Part shown: piece after piece, positions 36,510 through 48,413 of the stretch
How positions within the stretch are numbered: the stretch's first letter is position 1
How the letters are laid out: each line of letters begins with the position of its first letter
From: Ephydatia muelleri
Taxonomy: Eukaryota; Porifera; Demospongiae; Spongillida; Spongillidae
Length of the DNA stretch: 64,000 nt
Assembly (NCBI GenBank): GCA_013339895.1
Contig: JABACO010000008.1
Location: 8,022,528 to 8,086,527, forward strand
Reading direction: 5' to 3'
The notes under the pieces: model-generated
Told to the model about the DNA's origin: nothing
Seen by the model: only the letters and a program-made list of their open reading frames with translations
The model's database searches: none
Translations under genes and position numbers: made by a program

Positions 36510-37509
36510 CCTTCAGAAAGGATTGACATTGAAAGTTGGACATATTTTAGAAGGACACGTTAGTATGTCCAATTGGAAATTCATATATAATAGCATCACT
36601 TGTAAAGGCCGGTCGTTAAATTGCAATTTTATGAAAAGCATTTATGAATGTACATGTAATACTGGTGATCATTAGGTTCGAGTGTACAGTGTACTGTAGG
36701 AGTGTAGGCTGTGTATAAGCTGTGAATCACATGCGATCTGAGGTGCCTACCGAAGCTAAATCCAATACTGTCTATTTGCTTCGGAAAGTGTGTACACACG
36801 TGCATGTTGTACCTCATTCACAATTAGAATCATTACCCTCACATTAAACCCAGTGGCTGTGAAACTAATACATGTTATTCTCCATTGATGCACTGATTAG
36901 TAGTAGAACTATGGTCCTAAAATATGCAGCCTATCCTATGATAATGGAGCAGCTTCAGTTACTATTGTATGATGAAAATTTGCATCTTAAAAGGCACACG
37001 TCAAAGTGTGTGGACTGCAGATGAAAAGTGGGTAGTAAGTTGATACATATGCTTTACTATTCCAATGCAATGTAAAGGAATTCCTTTTATTTCACTAGCA
37101 GTGTCTGGGCCCTGGCATTTTAAATTGTGTACAAGTGTGCACACTGTTAAATTCAAAACAGCCATAATGTATTTTGTGTAGTTGAATGTTGATACTGATA
37201 GAGGACAGTAAGTACTATTACTTGTATATTAAATCAGCTGAGTACATTTGTTTAAATTGTTTGTGTTGAATTTGGCAATACACTGTGTACACTTGTGCAC
37301 ACTTTAATACTGCACATGCGAGTATGCATGGTTACAGACTTTAAGCTTGCGCATAACACAGTATGTAAATTTTGGACAGGTGTTGTAAAAAGCAACACAT
37401 TACACAATCACGTTAAATATGGTCACAATCTAAGCAAGCAGGACTATTATTACAGTTCAATGTCACTTTCGTGCATTCCATTTCTTTAATGCTGCTAGCT
37501 CACTAAATG
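36510..37509. other. Unassigned DNA with GTGTGCACAC repeats
   Basis: Copies of GTGTACAAGTGTGCACAC-like sequence occur near 37128 and 37283, and in inverted form near 38388-38412. They could be subterminal repeats of the piggyBac-like element, but I cannot define edges or a TTAA pair. Confidence 0.35.
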
Positions 37510-38190
37510 AGAGTCATTTTCGTTGCTCCTGGCCTTTTGTGGTCATCAGACAGCAAATACTATCCACAAGGTTACATGGAAAACAAGACAGAAAGTATTC
37601 GAATTCTGTGGCTTCAGCAGCATTATAGAGATGGAACTGTGTGTTGTTGCTGGGCATAAAGCACGACCTACATTCTTTTTCCATCCCACATCATGAACAA
37701 ACACATGTGTTACATCTTCTCTATGAGTTGGCAATGGATTCTCTTCTATCTCAATGTCGGATTCATCCTCATCAATATTTCCTTCTCTTTCATTTGGGAG
37801 TTCCTCTACAGTAGCACTGTGTCTCTGTGCCCTAACTTGATCCCGTCCCCTAGTAGCCCTGCCACGTCCTACAGCTTGTGAACCAGTGTGCGCTCCACGA
37901 CTTACTGCCCTGCTACGTCCTACAGCTTGTGAACCAGTGTGCACTCCACGGCTTACTGCCCTGCCACGCCTACAGCTTGTGAACCAGTGTGCGCTCCACG
38001 CTTACCGCCCTGCCACGTCCTACAGCTTGAGAACCTGTTTGCAGTCCCTGACTGACTGCTGCGCCGCCTTCTTGAGTGTCTAACGTTTCTTCACTGGCGA
38101 CGCTGCCGTTTAACACCCACAGAACAGCCAGCACTGTGTAAAAGTGATAATTGAACATGCCATTTAGACAGTTCGTTAACAACTCACTTG
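37510..38190 (-). pseudogene. PiggyBac-like transposase N-terminal remnant
   Basis: Minus frames show four tandem SQAVGRGRA units (about 51 bp each, 37870-38060), an acidic stretch (EDESDIEIEE), and finally TEFEYFLSCFPCNLVDSIC near 37630-37530, which resembles the FEYF-FF-LVD-I start of the piggyBac (DDE_Tnp_1_7) core. The pieces lie in different frames and the catalytic core is missing, so the gene is dead. Family assignment rests on one motif. Confidence 0.4.
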
Positions 38191-38791
38191 GTGCGACGGA
38201 ACTCTGTCCTGTGCACCCTTATAAATGTCACGTGCGCACAATTTTTGGGTAGTTTTGAGGCTGACAAACTGTGAGTTTATTTATAGTTTCTAATGTTCAG
38301 TATTTCCCCATATTCTACAATGATTCATTTTTTAAATGATTTAGTACAAAAACCGAAAAAATAGTACAAATATGAAGGTGTAAATCAAGTGTGCACACCT
38401 GTACACACTTTACGTACAGTGTTCACACGGGCGCAAATAGACAATACGTCATCCGAAGACTAAGATTTTCAGGAAGCATTGCTAATGACTCACTGCATGA
38501 CGACTGACTCCGGTTTTATATCAGTGCTTTTACTTGTACAAGTAACTTAAAATATTCTCTGGGAAAACGTTGGTTTTTTATATCTCATTAATTTTAGCGC
38601 ATGCGTATAAGTATACACAATTAATAGTCTGTCGACTACGCCAATGTTATGACAGCCTGACTAGCAGCAAAAAGGTGATCCATATCAGCATACACGCATT
38701 TTTATATCTCATTAATTTTAGCGTATGCGTATAAGTATACACAATTTATAGTCTGTCAGCGTCTCATTACATATACACGTATACTTCGTGG
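38191..38791. other. Non-coding DNA with a local direct repeat
   Basis: About 50 bp beginning TTTTTATATCTCATTAATTT occurs at about 38576 and again at about 38699. No gene is visible. Confidence 0.5.
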
Positions 38792-39783
38792 CTAGGTACT
38801 ATTCAATCTTGTTATGACAAGGACTAAATCAATTCGTGCACGACAGTAAACGATAAGCATATAGAAATGATCAGTGTTATTCAGTGCAAAAAAGAAACAT
38901 TTATTGAGTGTAAAAAGGACAGAGCCATCTTTCTTCTGCTGCCTAGTATCATGTGCGAGAGTGCCAATGCACACATCACCATGGAAGCGTTCTTTGCAGA
39001 GGCTGCAGCAAATCATAGTGATGTCTGGTAGTTGTGGCATTCTGCATGTGCATAAAACGTTTATTTTTTGATTGGAATGGCTTGACGATGATATGATATG
39101 AATGAAAACATTGAAAATCTTTTATTCTCCAGACATGATATAAGGTGCCAGCGTAGTATAGTTTGGTGAAATACATAATTTCCTGGCTGCTCATCATAGC
39201 AAAGAGCTGCTGTACATGCTAAAGCGAAAAGACCCCAATCCTGACTGCCATGCTGCTTATGTACACTCACACATTCTAATGTGATGTTTGGCATATCAAT
39301 GTGCAGAAGACAAGCTATTTGTTGATGGATTTTCAATTAAAGAACACGATGAATAGAGACTGTCATAGACCTGAAGAAACTGTGGCTTCTCTGTTCTCAC
39401 ATTACTAATAGTTAGCCAATGACCAAAAGGAATTAATCGTTTCCTTTCAATTGAAAGGCTCCATATCTTGAAATCCTGAACCTTTAAAGTAGAAGAGAAC
39501 TTGTTTGCTAGAATGTACTGACCACAGTTCATAACGGGTGCTGAGAGCCATCTCCCTGAAGTAATCTCATGCTTGTTAGATTGAAGCAACTAAAATTCTT
39601 CGATCCACCAAGTATCAACTTTCTCATAGATGTTAGGCAATGTACTGACACCCACTGCGTGTTTTCACGGTGAGCTTTGTTATCATGATTGTCGTCAAGT
39701 CGAGAACGTTTGGAATGGATATCCTGAATATGCTTATAAAGAACTCTTCCTTTATTATTTGGTTCTTTCGAGGACTTTTTCAT
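38792..39783 (-). pseudogene. Ulp1-like (C48) cysteine peptidase relic
   Basis: Minus-strand pieces in order: KLILGGSKN and ITSGRWLSAPVMNCGQYIL (start of the fold); FGHWLTISN (catalytic His); QVYDSLYSS (catalytic Asp); HGSQDWGLFALACTAALC, where family members have QxGSxDCGLFA, so the catalytic Cys is Trp (codon 39235-39237); a WHLISCLEN helix; and a terminal ICCSLCKERFHGDVC zinc-binding-like motif. The frame changes several times. Such peptidases are often carried by large DNA transposons. It is inactive by both frameshift and active-site loss. Confidence 0.55.
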
Positions 39784-39874
39784 GTGAACATCGATAACCG
39801 AACCCTATATAAGTGGATTTCCGTGCACTTAGGCCTCGAAGCTGATTGATACTCTCTAAGTGCGTACTTCTATA

Positions 39875-40646
39875 CAGGGTTGCCGAAGGCCAGCCGGCCT
39901 GTCAGGCCGGCCTGACAGGCCAGGGGTCTAGCCTATCAGGCCGGACCACGCCCACCCTAAGCATCATGCAATATGTTAGGCGGGCTTCTCATTGAAAACT
40001 CAATCATTACTTTTTATTGACGGCATACAAATCCTTCATTCCTAATTACATTTTTATATTTTGTCAACTGCAATCATATTCAGTATACACAAGTATTAAA
40101 ATATCTTATTATGGAGGATTTGGTGCAACCAATAAACACGAAGTACTGAAATGACTTTACACATTCACCAAATGCACGATTGTAAATCATTCATAATTAA
40201 TAACTGACAAAAAGCAGCAGAATTTCAAATACATGTATACATGTGTAGCGACTGAGCAAGAGTGTACGTAATATTGGCTTAATGCATTCGAAGCAGCCAT
40301 GCATTATGCTTTAGCATAAATGATGCTTCCAGCCGTTGGGGAAGTAGATTCCATCGTTGACACTCCTGGATCAACTTGGCTCTTGAAAATACACGTATTC
40401 CCTCAGATCGGGGTTAGGACAAGGTCTGAGGTGACGAGTGGAAGGCAGAGGAGTGTTTAAAGATGATGGACCATGCAGAAGAATTGTCGATCGACATAGC
40501 GGAGGCAAAATCACGTTTGCATGCGTATCAATTAATTGAACACCGAATAATTTATCATTGATTGGCCTGACAGGTCGGCCTATCAGGCCAGGCAGTCAGG
40601 CCGGCCGGCCTCAGGCCAGACCCCTGGCTGGCCTACGGCAACCCTG
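39875..40646. mobile_element. hAT-type element, 772 bp, with perfect 8-bp TSD
   Basis: The ends are CAGGGTTGCCG and CGGCAACCCTG. The 8-bp direct repeat CTTCTATA flanks it at 39867-39874 and 40647-40654. Inside the ends lie GGCCTGACAGGCC palindromes. It interrupts a copy of the receptor 5' flank, whose uninterrupted form at 3170-3230 gives the empty site. No transposase ORF, so it is non-autonomous. Confidence 0.9.
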
Positions 40647-40876
40647 CTTCTATATCTTCCAAACGCCATACGTTGTTTGGAAGAGTACTATATGCATGTG
40701 CTTGTGCTGGTACGCATCGAATTGTCAGAAAACTCGTCGGATTGTAACGTGGTCAAAGACTTCATACTAAAAGCGCTCTGCATTGAATGCATGAAAACAC
40801 GGTTCGTCAGCAGACCGGTTACGGTCAAGGGATGCATGGTGGGACTGTGTCAGTTAACTGAACCAGATACATACTA

Positions 40877-41610
40877 CAGCGGCGGATCCAGGATTTCTGG
40901 AAGGGGGGGTCTAATAACTATATTCACAAGCGGGGGTGGGTACTGGAGGGGGCGTGCCCCCTCCCGTAACAGCTAGGGGGTCTGGGGGAGCGCTGTAAGC
41001 TCCCCCAGTGGGGGCTGGGGCAAAGCCCCAGCCGCTTTTTCACTTTTGCGTTCATTTAGCATGAAAATAAGCATACTTTGAAAGTGTATTCAATATTGAT
41101 AGCTAGCAAGCGCAATATTCGAATTGATTAATATACGTGTGTAGAAGCCTGCGTGAGTCAACGTGGTCGTGGATAAGGATAGCGAATAGAAAACTCTACG
41201 CAAAGCCATTGTGACTGTATTCTGGTCTAAACGACACACACGTTTTACCTTTAATAGTATTATATACCTACTTGATTTAGCTCTACCTGTTTCCTGAGGT
41301 AAACTATCGTCTTTTGATCGCTTACTTTTTGCTCGCACCATTCCATCGCGCAGCAGTAATACTAATTAAACACGCTTGGAGGGCCTTGGCTTTAGACCCC
41401 CCCCCCCCCCCACACACACACACACACACACACTCACACACTTTGGGTCGAATGCTAACTCACTAATCAGTTCACTCGCGTTCACTAAACGCTTCGTTTT
41501 TCAACTCGTCAATCATGTAATTAATTATTCATAAGTTAATTTATTCATAACTGGTCGGGCCGAGGGGGGGGTCTTTAGACCCCTTAGACCCCCCCCTGGA
41601 TCCGCCACTG
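40877..41610. mobile_element. TIR element with CAGCGGCGGATCCAGG ends
   Basis: Left CAGCGGCGGATCCAGG and right CCTGGATCCGCCACTG are inverted with one mismatch. TACTA occurs at both edges, a partial target duplication. Subterminal G and C runs, and a C run followed by (CA)n at 41397-41432. No complete ORF. The termini resemble widespread hAT-like MITEs. Confidence 0.75.
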
Positions 41611-42257
41611 TACTACTTTGGAATGGTGCAGTTTTTGGAATGCATGATATGTGTAACAATCGTCGTAACATGTTTTTGGAACATGACTCTATATGGAAGT
41701 ACCAGTGTACCTCCTATCCTTCAAAATGGTACTAATGACCAGGGACACTGTTCCAAAATTAGTGTTCGAATTTCTAGCGTTTCAAAATAGTTGGCCCAAC
41801 AGTAAGATACCTCTAATGGATGCGATTAATTCGCGTACTTACAATAACACTAGGAGTCAGACATACTACACCAATATTTGATAGTGCACCGCAATATATG
41901 TGGGAATGCTCATATAAGCCGTTAAATCTTCATTGCCATACAAAAAATTTAAATGCATCCAGCGTTTTGATGATGAGCGAATCTCGAATATCTTGTCTAT
42001 TGACGGGAGATGCATGGATATGATTGTGCGTTAGAAGTGGCAGTTTAGTGGTCAGGGGTGAGTATACATGTATAAGAAGGTATTGTACAGTTGGTTAGGG
42101 AAGTGTGCATGGAGCTCTGTAGCAGGAGTGCATTGCTTTGTGGAGCAGACGCAACTTTTCCTCCGCAAAGCAATGCATTCCTGTCCATCCCTGCATGTGC
42201 CTTAAATGTGCCATTTCCCGCTATGTGTGTTATCTTTCAGTCATCCGCCTTCATAAG
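41611..42257 (+). other. 5' flank of pseudogene D
   Basis: The last part (from about 42150) resembles the DNA before the signal-peptide exon in pseudogene B and the intact receptors. Otherwise no gene seen. Confidence 0.5.
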
Positions 42258-45040
42258 ATGAAAGTGCCCGGGATCATCTTTGTTTTTGTATTTTGCCAGC
42301 TTGCAGGTATATGCGAGACGAGCATCTGGATATTTGATTATGAATTGTCGGCTTTTTGTCTTCTCCTCATCACATAAATGCACAGTATACACACAATGCA
42401 CATGCGCATATACACCACCACAATGACCATCTAATGTAACATGGATGACACATGTTTGCAACAAATGTGTACATGTATAACGGTTTGCATGCATCACCTC
42501 ACACACTTCCATGTCTATACATGTAATCACTTATGCACAAACTTCATACACTCACTCACATGCACACACACACATGTCACAACTATACAGTCCATGCTGC
42601 TCTCCCGACATGTAACATTTTTGAAAACAACCTTGTTCAGGCAACAGCCACAAGTACCCACACAAACGGACTCTACATGAACATTAGCAATGCTGCCAGC
42701 TGTCCTGGCAACGCCACGCGATGGAACGTGTTACTATAGCGCCAGTTCTAACGCAACGATGACCTCCTACTTTGCTATCTATCGCCCCACCAACGGATCA
42801 AACTATCGTCGTGTCGGGTCAGTTGTTACCTACGCTGCAACCCGGAACCTGTCAATCGCCTACGTCTGCGACCATATTCCCATTCCCCAGTCCCAACAGT
42901 ATGCAGTACAGCCTCAGGACATACTGGCAGTCTGTCTGAGGAACTTGATGTATCAGGCCATGGTCGCCTCCAATGTAACAGGTGCCAGTGTGTTCAAGGC
43001 CACCCCTGGGTGCGGGTCAACTTCGGCCATGACAGACACCCTTGATGTGACTGGGTTCAACACTATTGCTAGTACCACGCTGCATGTTAGCATTGGTACG
43101 TAAAAGCATTGGGCACACTCGAAACTAGGTGTTAGGAGCTCTACTACTTGGTTCAGTTACCGTTGCCTCTAATCTTCCCCCTCACCATCTGCCTTCCAAC
43201 AGATGTGAATGAGTGTGCGGTCAACAATGGGGGCTGTGGTCAGATATGCAATGACACCACACCAGGATACTCCTGTAGCTGTTTACTCTGGTTACCAACT
43301 TCTACTAGGTGGAATAAACTGCAGCAGTGAGTGTTGACATTATGTCTCTGCTGCTGTTTGGAGTTTACATCAAATCACACATAAAAGCACATGTATCTTG
43401 TGTATCAATCTTGCTACTGAATAGTAATCAATACTTATTGCCCGTGTGAAGGCAACAGCAATGCATCACTAATGTGTGTATAGATTATGAAAGACACTGA
43501 CCCCAAAGCTAATTGGTCACTCTGCTTGAGTGAATTCTTTATTACTCTACCTTTAAAAAAAAATTAATTATCTGCAGCAACAAATCATGACCACATGCAG
43601 CATAGTAACATGTAATTGCTACAAGGCTACATGGAGGCATACATCCATTCAGCAACAACAGAACTTTTGCATTGCATGATGATGATGATGTTTTAAAAAA
43701 AAAATTACAATTAGTACTGTTATGCCACATTGATGCAGGAATTTTTGTCTCCACTTTCTACTACAAGACACCTGAAGGTACTTCCATACAATGCCTTATT
43801 GCATAATTAAACAACATGAAAATATACATTATAGTATAAGACTAAACAACATGAAAATATACACTGTTAAAAAAAGGCCCGAGGGGTGTTAGGTTTGAGG
43901 GGTGTTACAGCCCAAGGAGTGTTATGGCAACACACAAGGGTGTTGCGCTGACATCTTGGTGTGTTGGCAGACTACGTTAGGGTGTTAGGAGCAACCCCCA
44001 GCAAGGGTGGGGTGTTAGGTCGTTTTAAAGGTGTGTTGTCATAACACTGATTTACCGCATTACACCCCAGTAGGATAGTTCCCAGCCTTGTTTAGTAATT
44101 ACTTTCTGACGGAGAGGGCGTGGTTTGGTAGATGATATGACTATGATGGCAGCTGTGACTTCGTAGTTGGAGGTGATACTGGACTTCAAGTGGTATGCAC
44201 GCACACATGTGACACAACGTACCAGTACAAAACGTCTACCATAGGCTGGCCATCGCCCGTGCGTTGGTGACCCGAGTGGCGCGTGCGCGTGTGGATATCT
44301 AGTAGGCCTACACGCTGCTTTTTCAACATGAAATTACCGTATACATGCATGTAATCTCGATGTGCTTATGAAGGCTTGCGTGCAATGTTCATGTATGTGC
44401 ACTGCTGTGTGTATAGTTCGCTAGCGTGTTGTAGTACCCCAGTATGCTGCTAAATGTCAAATTTGATGCAAGCTTGTTTATTATCCTGCATGCCACTTTG
44501 TGCTGAGAGTGAAGGTTAAGTACAATGGCAGTGCTTGTGTGGTAACAGTGACTGTGTATTAAAATTCATCTGGATTCTATTTAGACCACCCCCTAGTAAA
44601 ATGGCATGGGAACATATGCATTATTACTCACAAGTATTTATTATATGTATGCCTGTAATATCACATATAGCTCAAGGAAGCGGCATATTGCATGACATCT
44701 AGCAGAAAGTATGTAGGTAGTCCTTTAAAAAATATTTAACAGACCTGTTGCAGCTTGAACATTGGGTGTATGCTAAAAGTGTTCATGCATTCATGCGGCT
44801 ACATATGTCTATATACCACATGCAGATCCTGATAGCTATCGTGAAGAAATATGCTGGATGAATGAATGCTGTCAAACACTTGTAAGGGTAGGCTAAAGTA
44901 CTTCACTAGTGACAGTGTTTGAACCCTTTTTGTAGGTACAGTGTTGTTGTGGGATTAATTATCATTTTTGTGACATTTCGGTCAAAATGTATGTCTGGTT
45001 TGGTGTAATGACTGATACGAGATAAATACAATAACTAAAA

Positions 45041-45524
45041 TCCCGGGAGAAAAAAACTGCGTTATCGCGCGTTATCGCGCGTGAAAAACGGCCATAACAA
45101 CGCCAAATTACGCGGTCTTCAAAACGCTGTATCTTCTTGATTGTGCAATATAGTGGAGCTGCATTTTGCACATTTACAAAGCGGTCCTGTGTCTGTAGAA
45201 GTCCAAAGATGGTTTAGTTTGCGATGCATCGTTCGGAAGATATTCACAATCAACTTAGAGCAAGATTTCGCGGGCTTCAAGTACAAAACCCCGCGAAATC
45301 AAGCCCTTTACTTGAATGTGAATATCTTCGGAACGATGCATCGCAAACTAAACCATCTTTGGACTTCTACAGACACAGGACCGCTTTGTAAATGTGCAAA
45401 ATGCAGCTCCACTATATTGCACAATCAAGAAGATACAGCGTTTTGAAGACCGCGTAATTTGGCGTTGTTATGGCCGTTTTTCACGCGCGATAACGCGCGA
45501 TAACGCCGTTTTTTTCTCCCGGGA
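45041..45524. repeat. 484-bp near-perfect palindrome
   Basis: From TCCCGGGAG to CTCCCGGGA the two arms (about 235 bp each) are almost exact inverted copies meeting near 45282. The outer part contains GCGTTATCGCGCGTTATC. It is probably a fold-back transposon nested in the larger element. It could form a long hairpin in DNA or RNA. Confidence 0.95.
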
Positions 45525-45604
45525 ATTAATTAATTGTTTGACAATGTCCATATGCATGCACATGTTTGCATAACTAATGCACTTATACGTACAAATTTTT
45601 ACAC

Positions 45605-46262
45605 GAGCTGCACACACATACACATAACCACACATGCGCATGCATGTATACACACGTACACACATACATATGTACTCACACACAAATACACATAACCACA
45701 CACACATGTATACACACATACACACATGTGCGTCACACACATGTACACACACATGCCACACATACACATGCACACACACACACAATGCACACATGCACAC
45801 ACAATGCACACATGCACACACGTGCAGACATACACACATGCAGACATACACACATGCACACACATGCACACACAAGCACACTCCATGCACACATGCACAC
45901 ATGTGCAGACATTCACACATGCACACACAAGCACACACACATGCACACATGCACACACGTGCAGACATACACACATGCACACACATGCACACACAAGCAC
46001 ACTCCATGCACACATGCACACATGTGCAGACATTCACACATGCACACACAAGCACACACACATGCACACATGCACACACGTGCAGACATACACACATGCA
46101 CACACATGCACACACAAGCACACTCCATGCACACATGTGCAGACATTCACACATGCACACACAAGCACACACACATGCACACACATGCACACATGTGCAT
46201 GTCAGACACACACTTACACATATGAACACATACACACACATGCACACATGTACACATGCATA
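45605..46262. repeat. ACACATGC array with about 120-bp higher-order units
   Basis: Simple CACACATGCA repeats are organised in roughly three 120-bp blocks; GCAGACATACACACATGC recurs near 45840, 45961 and 46082. All long frames in the area are low-complexity artefacts. Confidence 0.9.
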
Positions 46263-46264
46263 CG

Positions 46265-46440
46265 CAGGCTCGTAGGCAGGAAGTCTGGCGGGGGGGGGGG
46301 GGGGTCGATTAATAGGACTGCAGGACTGTTGGGGTAGGGGGGAGGTGGGCCTCACATTTAGCCAAATATGAAAGGGGGGGGGGGCCTCACAATCAGGCAT
46401 CAAACAAGGGGGATTGACCAACCCCCTGGCTACAGGCCTG
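46265..46440. mobile_element. Short G-rich MITE nested in the satellite
   Basis: The left CAGGCTCGTAGGCAGG and right CCCTGGCTACAGGCCTG ends belong to the CAGGCCCGTAGCCAGG family. It sits inside the ACACATGC array, so the target duplication is unclear. Confidence 0.65.
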
Positions 46441-48413
46441 CATACACACATGGCACACATGCACATACACACATACACACGAATTCACACACACAATGCA
46501 CACATATTAGCACACATGCACATGTGTGTATGTGTATAATTCATGTGTGTATGTGTATGCATACATTTACACACACATTCACACATACACAGAAATACTG
46601 TTGGACACTCTGAGAGAAGTGCACTTTTTGCAATTGGAACTACTCAAAAGTCCTGTATAGCTTTCCTCACATTTGGACAACTCTATATCTTAGACATCCT
46701 GAATACTTACAGTGTACCCTAGCTATTTGTGTCCTTTCTTGTCATCGTGAGACATGTTGATTATCCACAATTGTAACAAATATACATGTAAGTTCATGGT
46801 AAAAATATATTTCGTTTCGCATGCGTGACCTTTAGAAACACGTTCTGTTATTTATGACAGGTAAGTTCGGTGTTACACGACTTTTTGGTTAGCTATTTGT
46901 TTCCTTCCAGCGTTGAGCGATGCATTTGAGTAAGACGAGTTGAGCGCTTTGAAGAGAGTTAATCGAAAACAGCAGTTCGCGATCGGACCGGAATGCCTGT
47001 TTATACGTTCTAGCTAAGGAAAATTCGGCTACTACTGTGTGCTGCGCTACCCACTATAATGAGCCACTGCTTAAGGCAGGTAAGTACCTTGTCGCGAACG
47101 CCCTTACAAAGGTCATATGACACGCTGGCTCTAGCAAGCCTTCGAGGTAAGCTTAACAATCTGTACGATTGACGTTGTTATTGTCACCGATCTGCTTAGC
47201 GAACATGACCGTCATCGGACTGATGGCTGCACCCAAGATTCAATTAAAAAGGTTAGACATGTCTGAACCTGACCGTTATATATATGCATGTGTTTCCTTC
47301 ATTTGTTTAGTGTCCGAAGCATGCAGAGAAACACTCCAGGACTACTCGATCGTCGTATAGGCCCTAAAGACATGTTTATAGTTTTGTTGTACATGTATGT
47401 TTGTATTTGTTGTCAACTTTTTATTAAAATCATCAACTGTTGTTGTATAGTTTATTAAGATCAATTTATGTTGTATCGTAAGATTACGGTGCATGCACGA
47501 ACTATTGATGCCTTTGTCAACACCCTATAGAGTGTACTAGCTACACTTCAGGGGTGTTGGCTGTAACACTCCTGAGCGGTTACCACTACACTCCATGGGG
47601 TGTTATTCCTAAACAGGCGTACGAACACCCCTAAGTGTGTTGTGGCAACACCCTTTTTTTAACAGTGTACATTAGAGTATAAGCCATTTTTCACTTGGCA
47701 CTCAATGGTGCCATGACAGTGGCCCCAAAAGCATATCTTAAATAAGCACTGTTATGCAACTTCAGGTATTTTTACCTCTATCTTCAAAGTACCCACTGCT
47801 ACTACAACACCTGAAGGTACTTCCATACAATGCTCTGAGGATAATAGTTTTATGATGCATGATTATACAGCACTGATGAGAGATATATACATGTAATGTA
47901 TAAGCCATTTACCACTTGGCACTGAATGGAGCCATGATCAGTGGCCCCAAACGCCTTCAATGGCATATCTATAATTAACACTGTTATGCCATCTTCAGAT
48001 ATTTCTACCTCCACTTTCGCTACTACTACAACTGAAGATACTTCAGTACAATGTCCTTTATTTTATTATCCATCATTTTAAGCAGCATAGCACGATAATA
48101 ATTATATGTGTCAAACTTTTTGCCACCTTAGCACTTGAATGTATCAAATGCTACCAATAAATCTAAAATTAGTACTGTTATGCCTCATTCATGCAGATAT
48201 TTATCCCTCCACTTTCCAAGTATCCACAGCTGCTACAACACCCGAAGGTACTTCCATACATCGCTTTAAGGATAATTATTTTATAATGCATGATTAAACA
48301 GCATGGCAGTGTATGAACCTTTTGCCACCTATAGTGCCATGATGGCATCAAAAGTCTCCAATAATACATGTATATGGACACAATACCTTGCACCTCGCCA
48401 CGGAGTGGATAAA

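Larger units (their letters stand above)
43862..47667. mobile_element. 3.8-kb TIR element with TA target site
   Basis: The ends CACTGTTAAAAAAAGG and CCTTTTTTTAACAGTG are inverted. TA flanks both sides (43860-43861 and 47668-47669). Removing the element restores the GAAAATATACATTA sequence seen at paralogous sites, so this is a clean insertion. Both subterminal regions are dense in GGGTGTTA / AACACCC words over about 180 bp. No transposase frame was found. The interior holds a palindrome, an ACACATGC array and a nested MITE. Confidence 0.85.
42258..48247 (+). pseudogene. Receptor ectodomain pseudogene D (frameshifted, no TM or kinase)
   Basis: Exon 1 at 42258-42306 ([16 protein letters not shown]) is open. 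Exon 2 at 42591-43095 is 505 nt, because 2 nt are lost at GATGGAACGTGTTAC (near 42730). The EGF exon at 43203-43326 is 124 nt, with an extra T in AGCTGTTTACTC (near 43282). Stalk mini-exons lie at 43739-43777, 47766-47816, 47999-48037 (donor GT changed to AT) and 48197-48247. A 3.8-kb transposon splits the stalk array. No membrane or kinase exon follows; the copy ends near 48370, where the RTK-E 5' flank starts. Confidence 0.85.

Noticed and set aside
45468..46478. 336-aa minus-strand ORF and several 140-210-aa plus-strand ORFs
   Set aside because: Frames through the ACACATGC satellite and the palindrome; pure low complexity, no domain.
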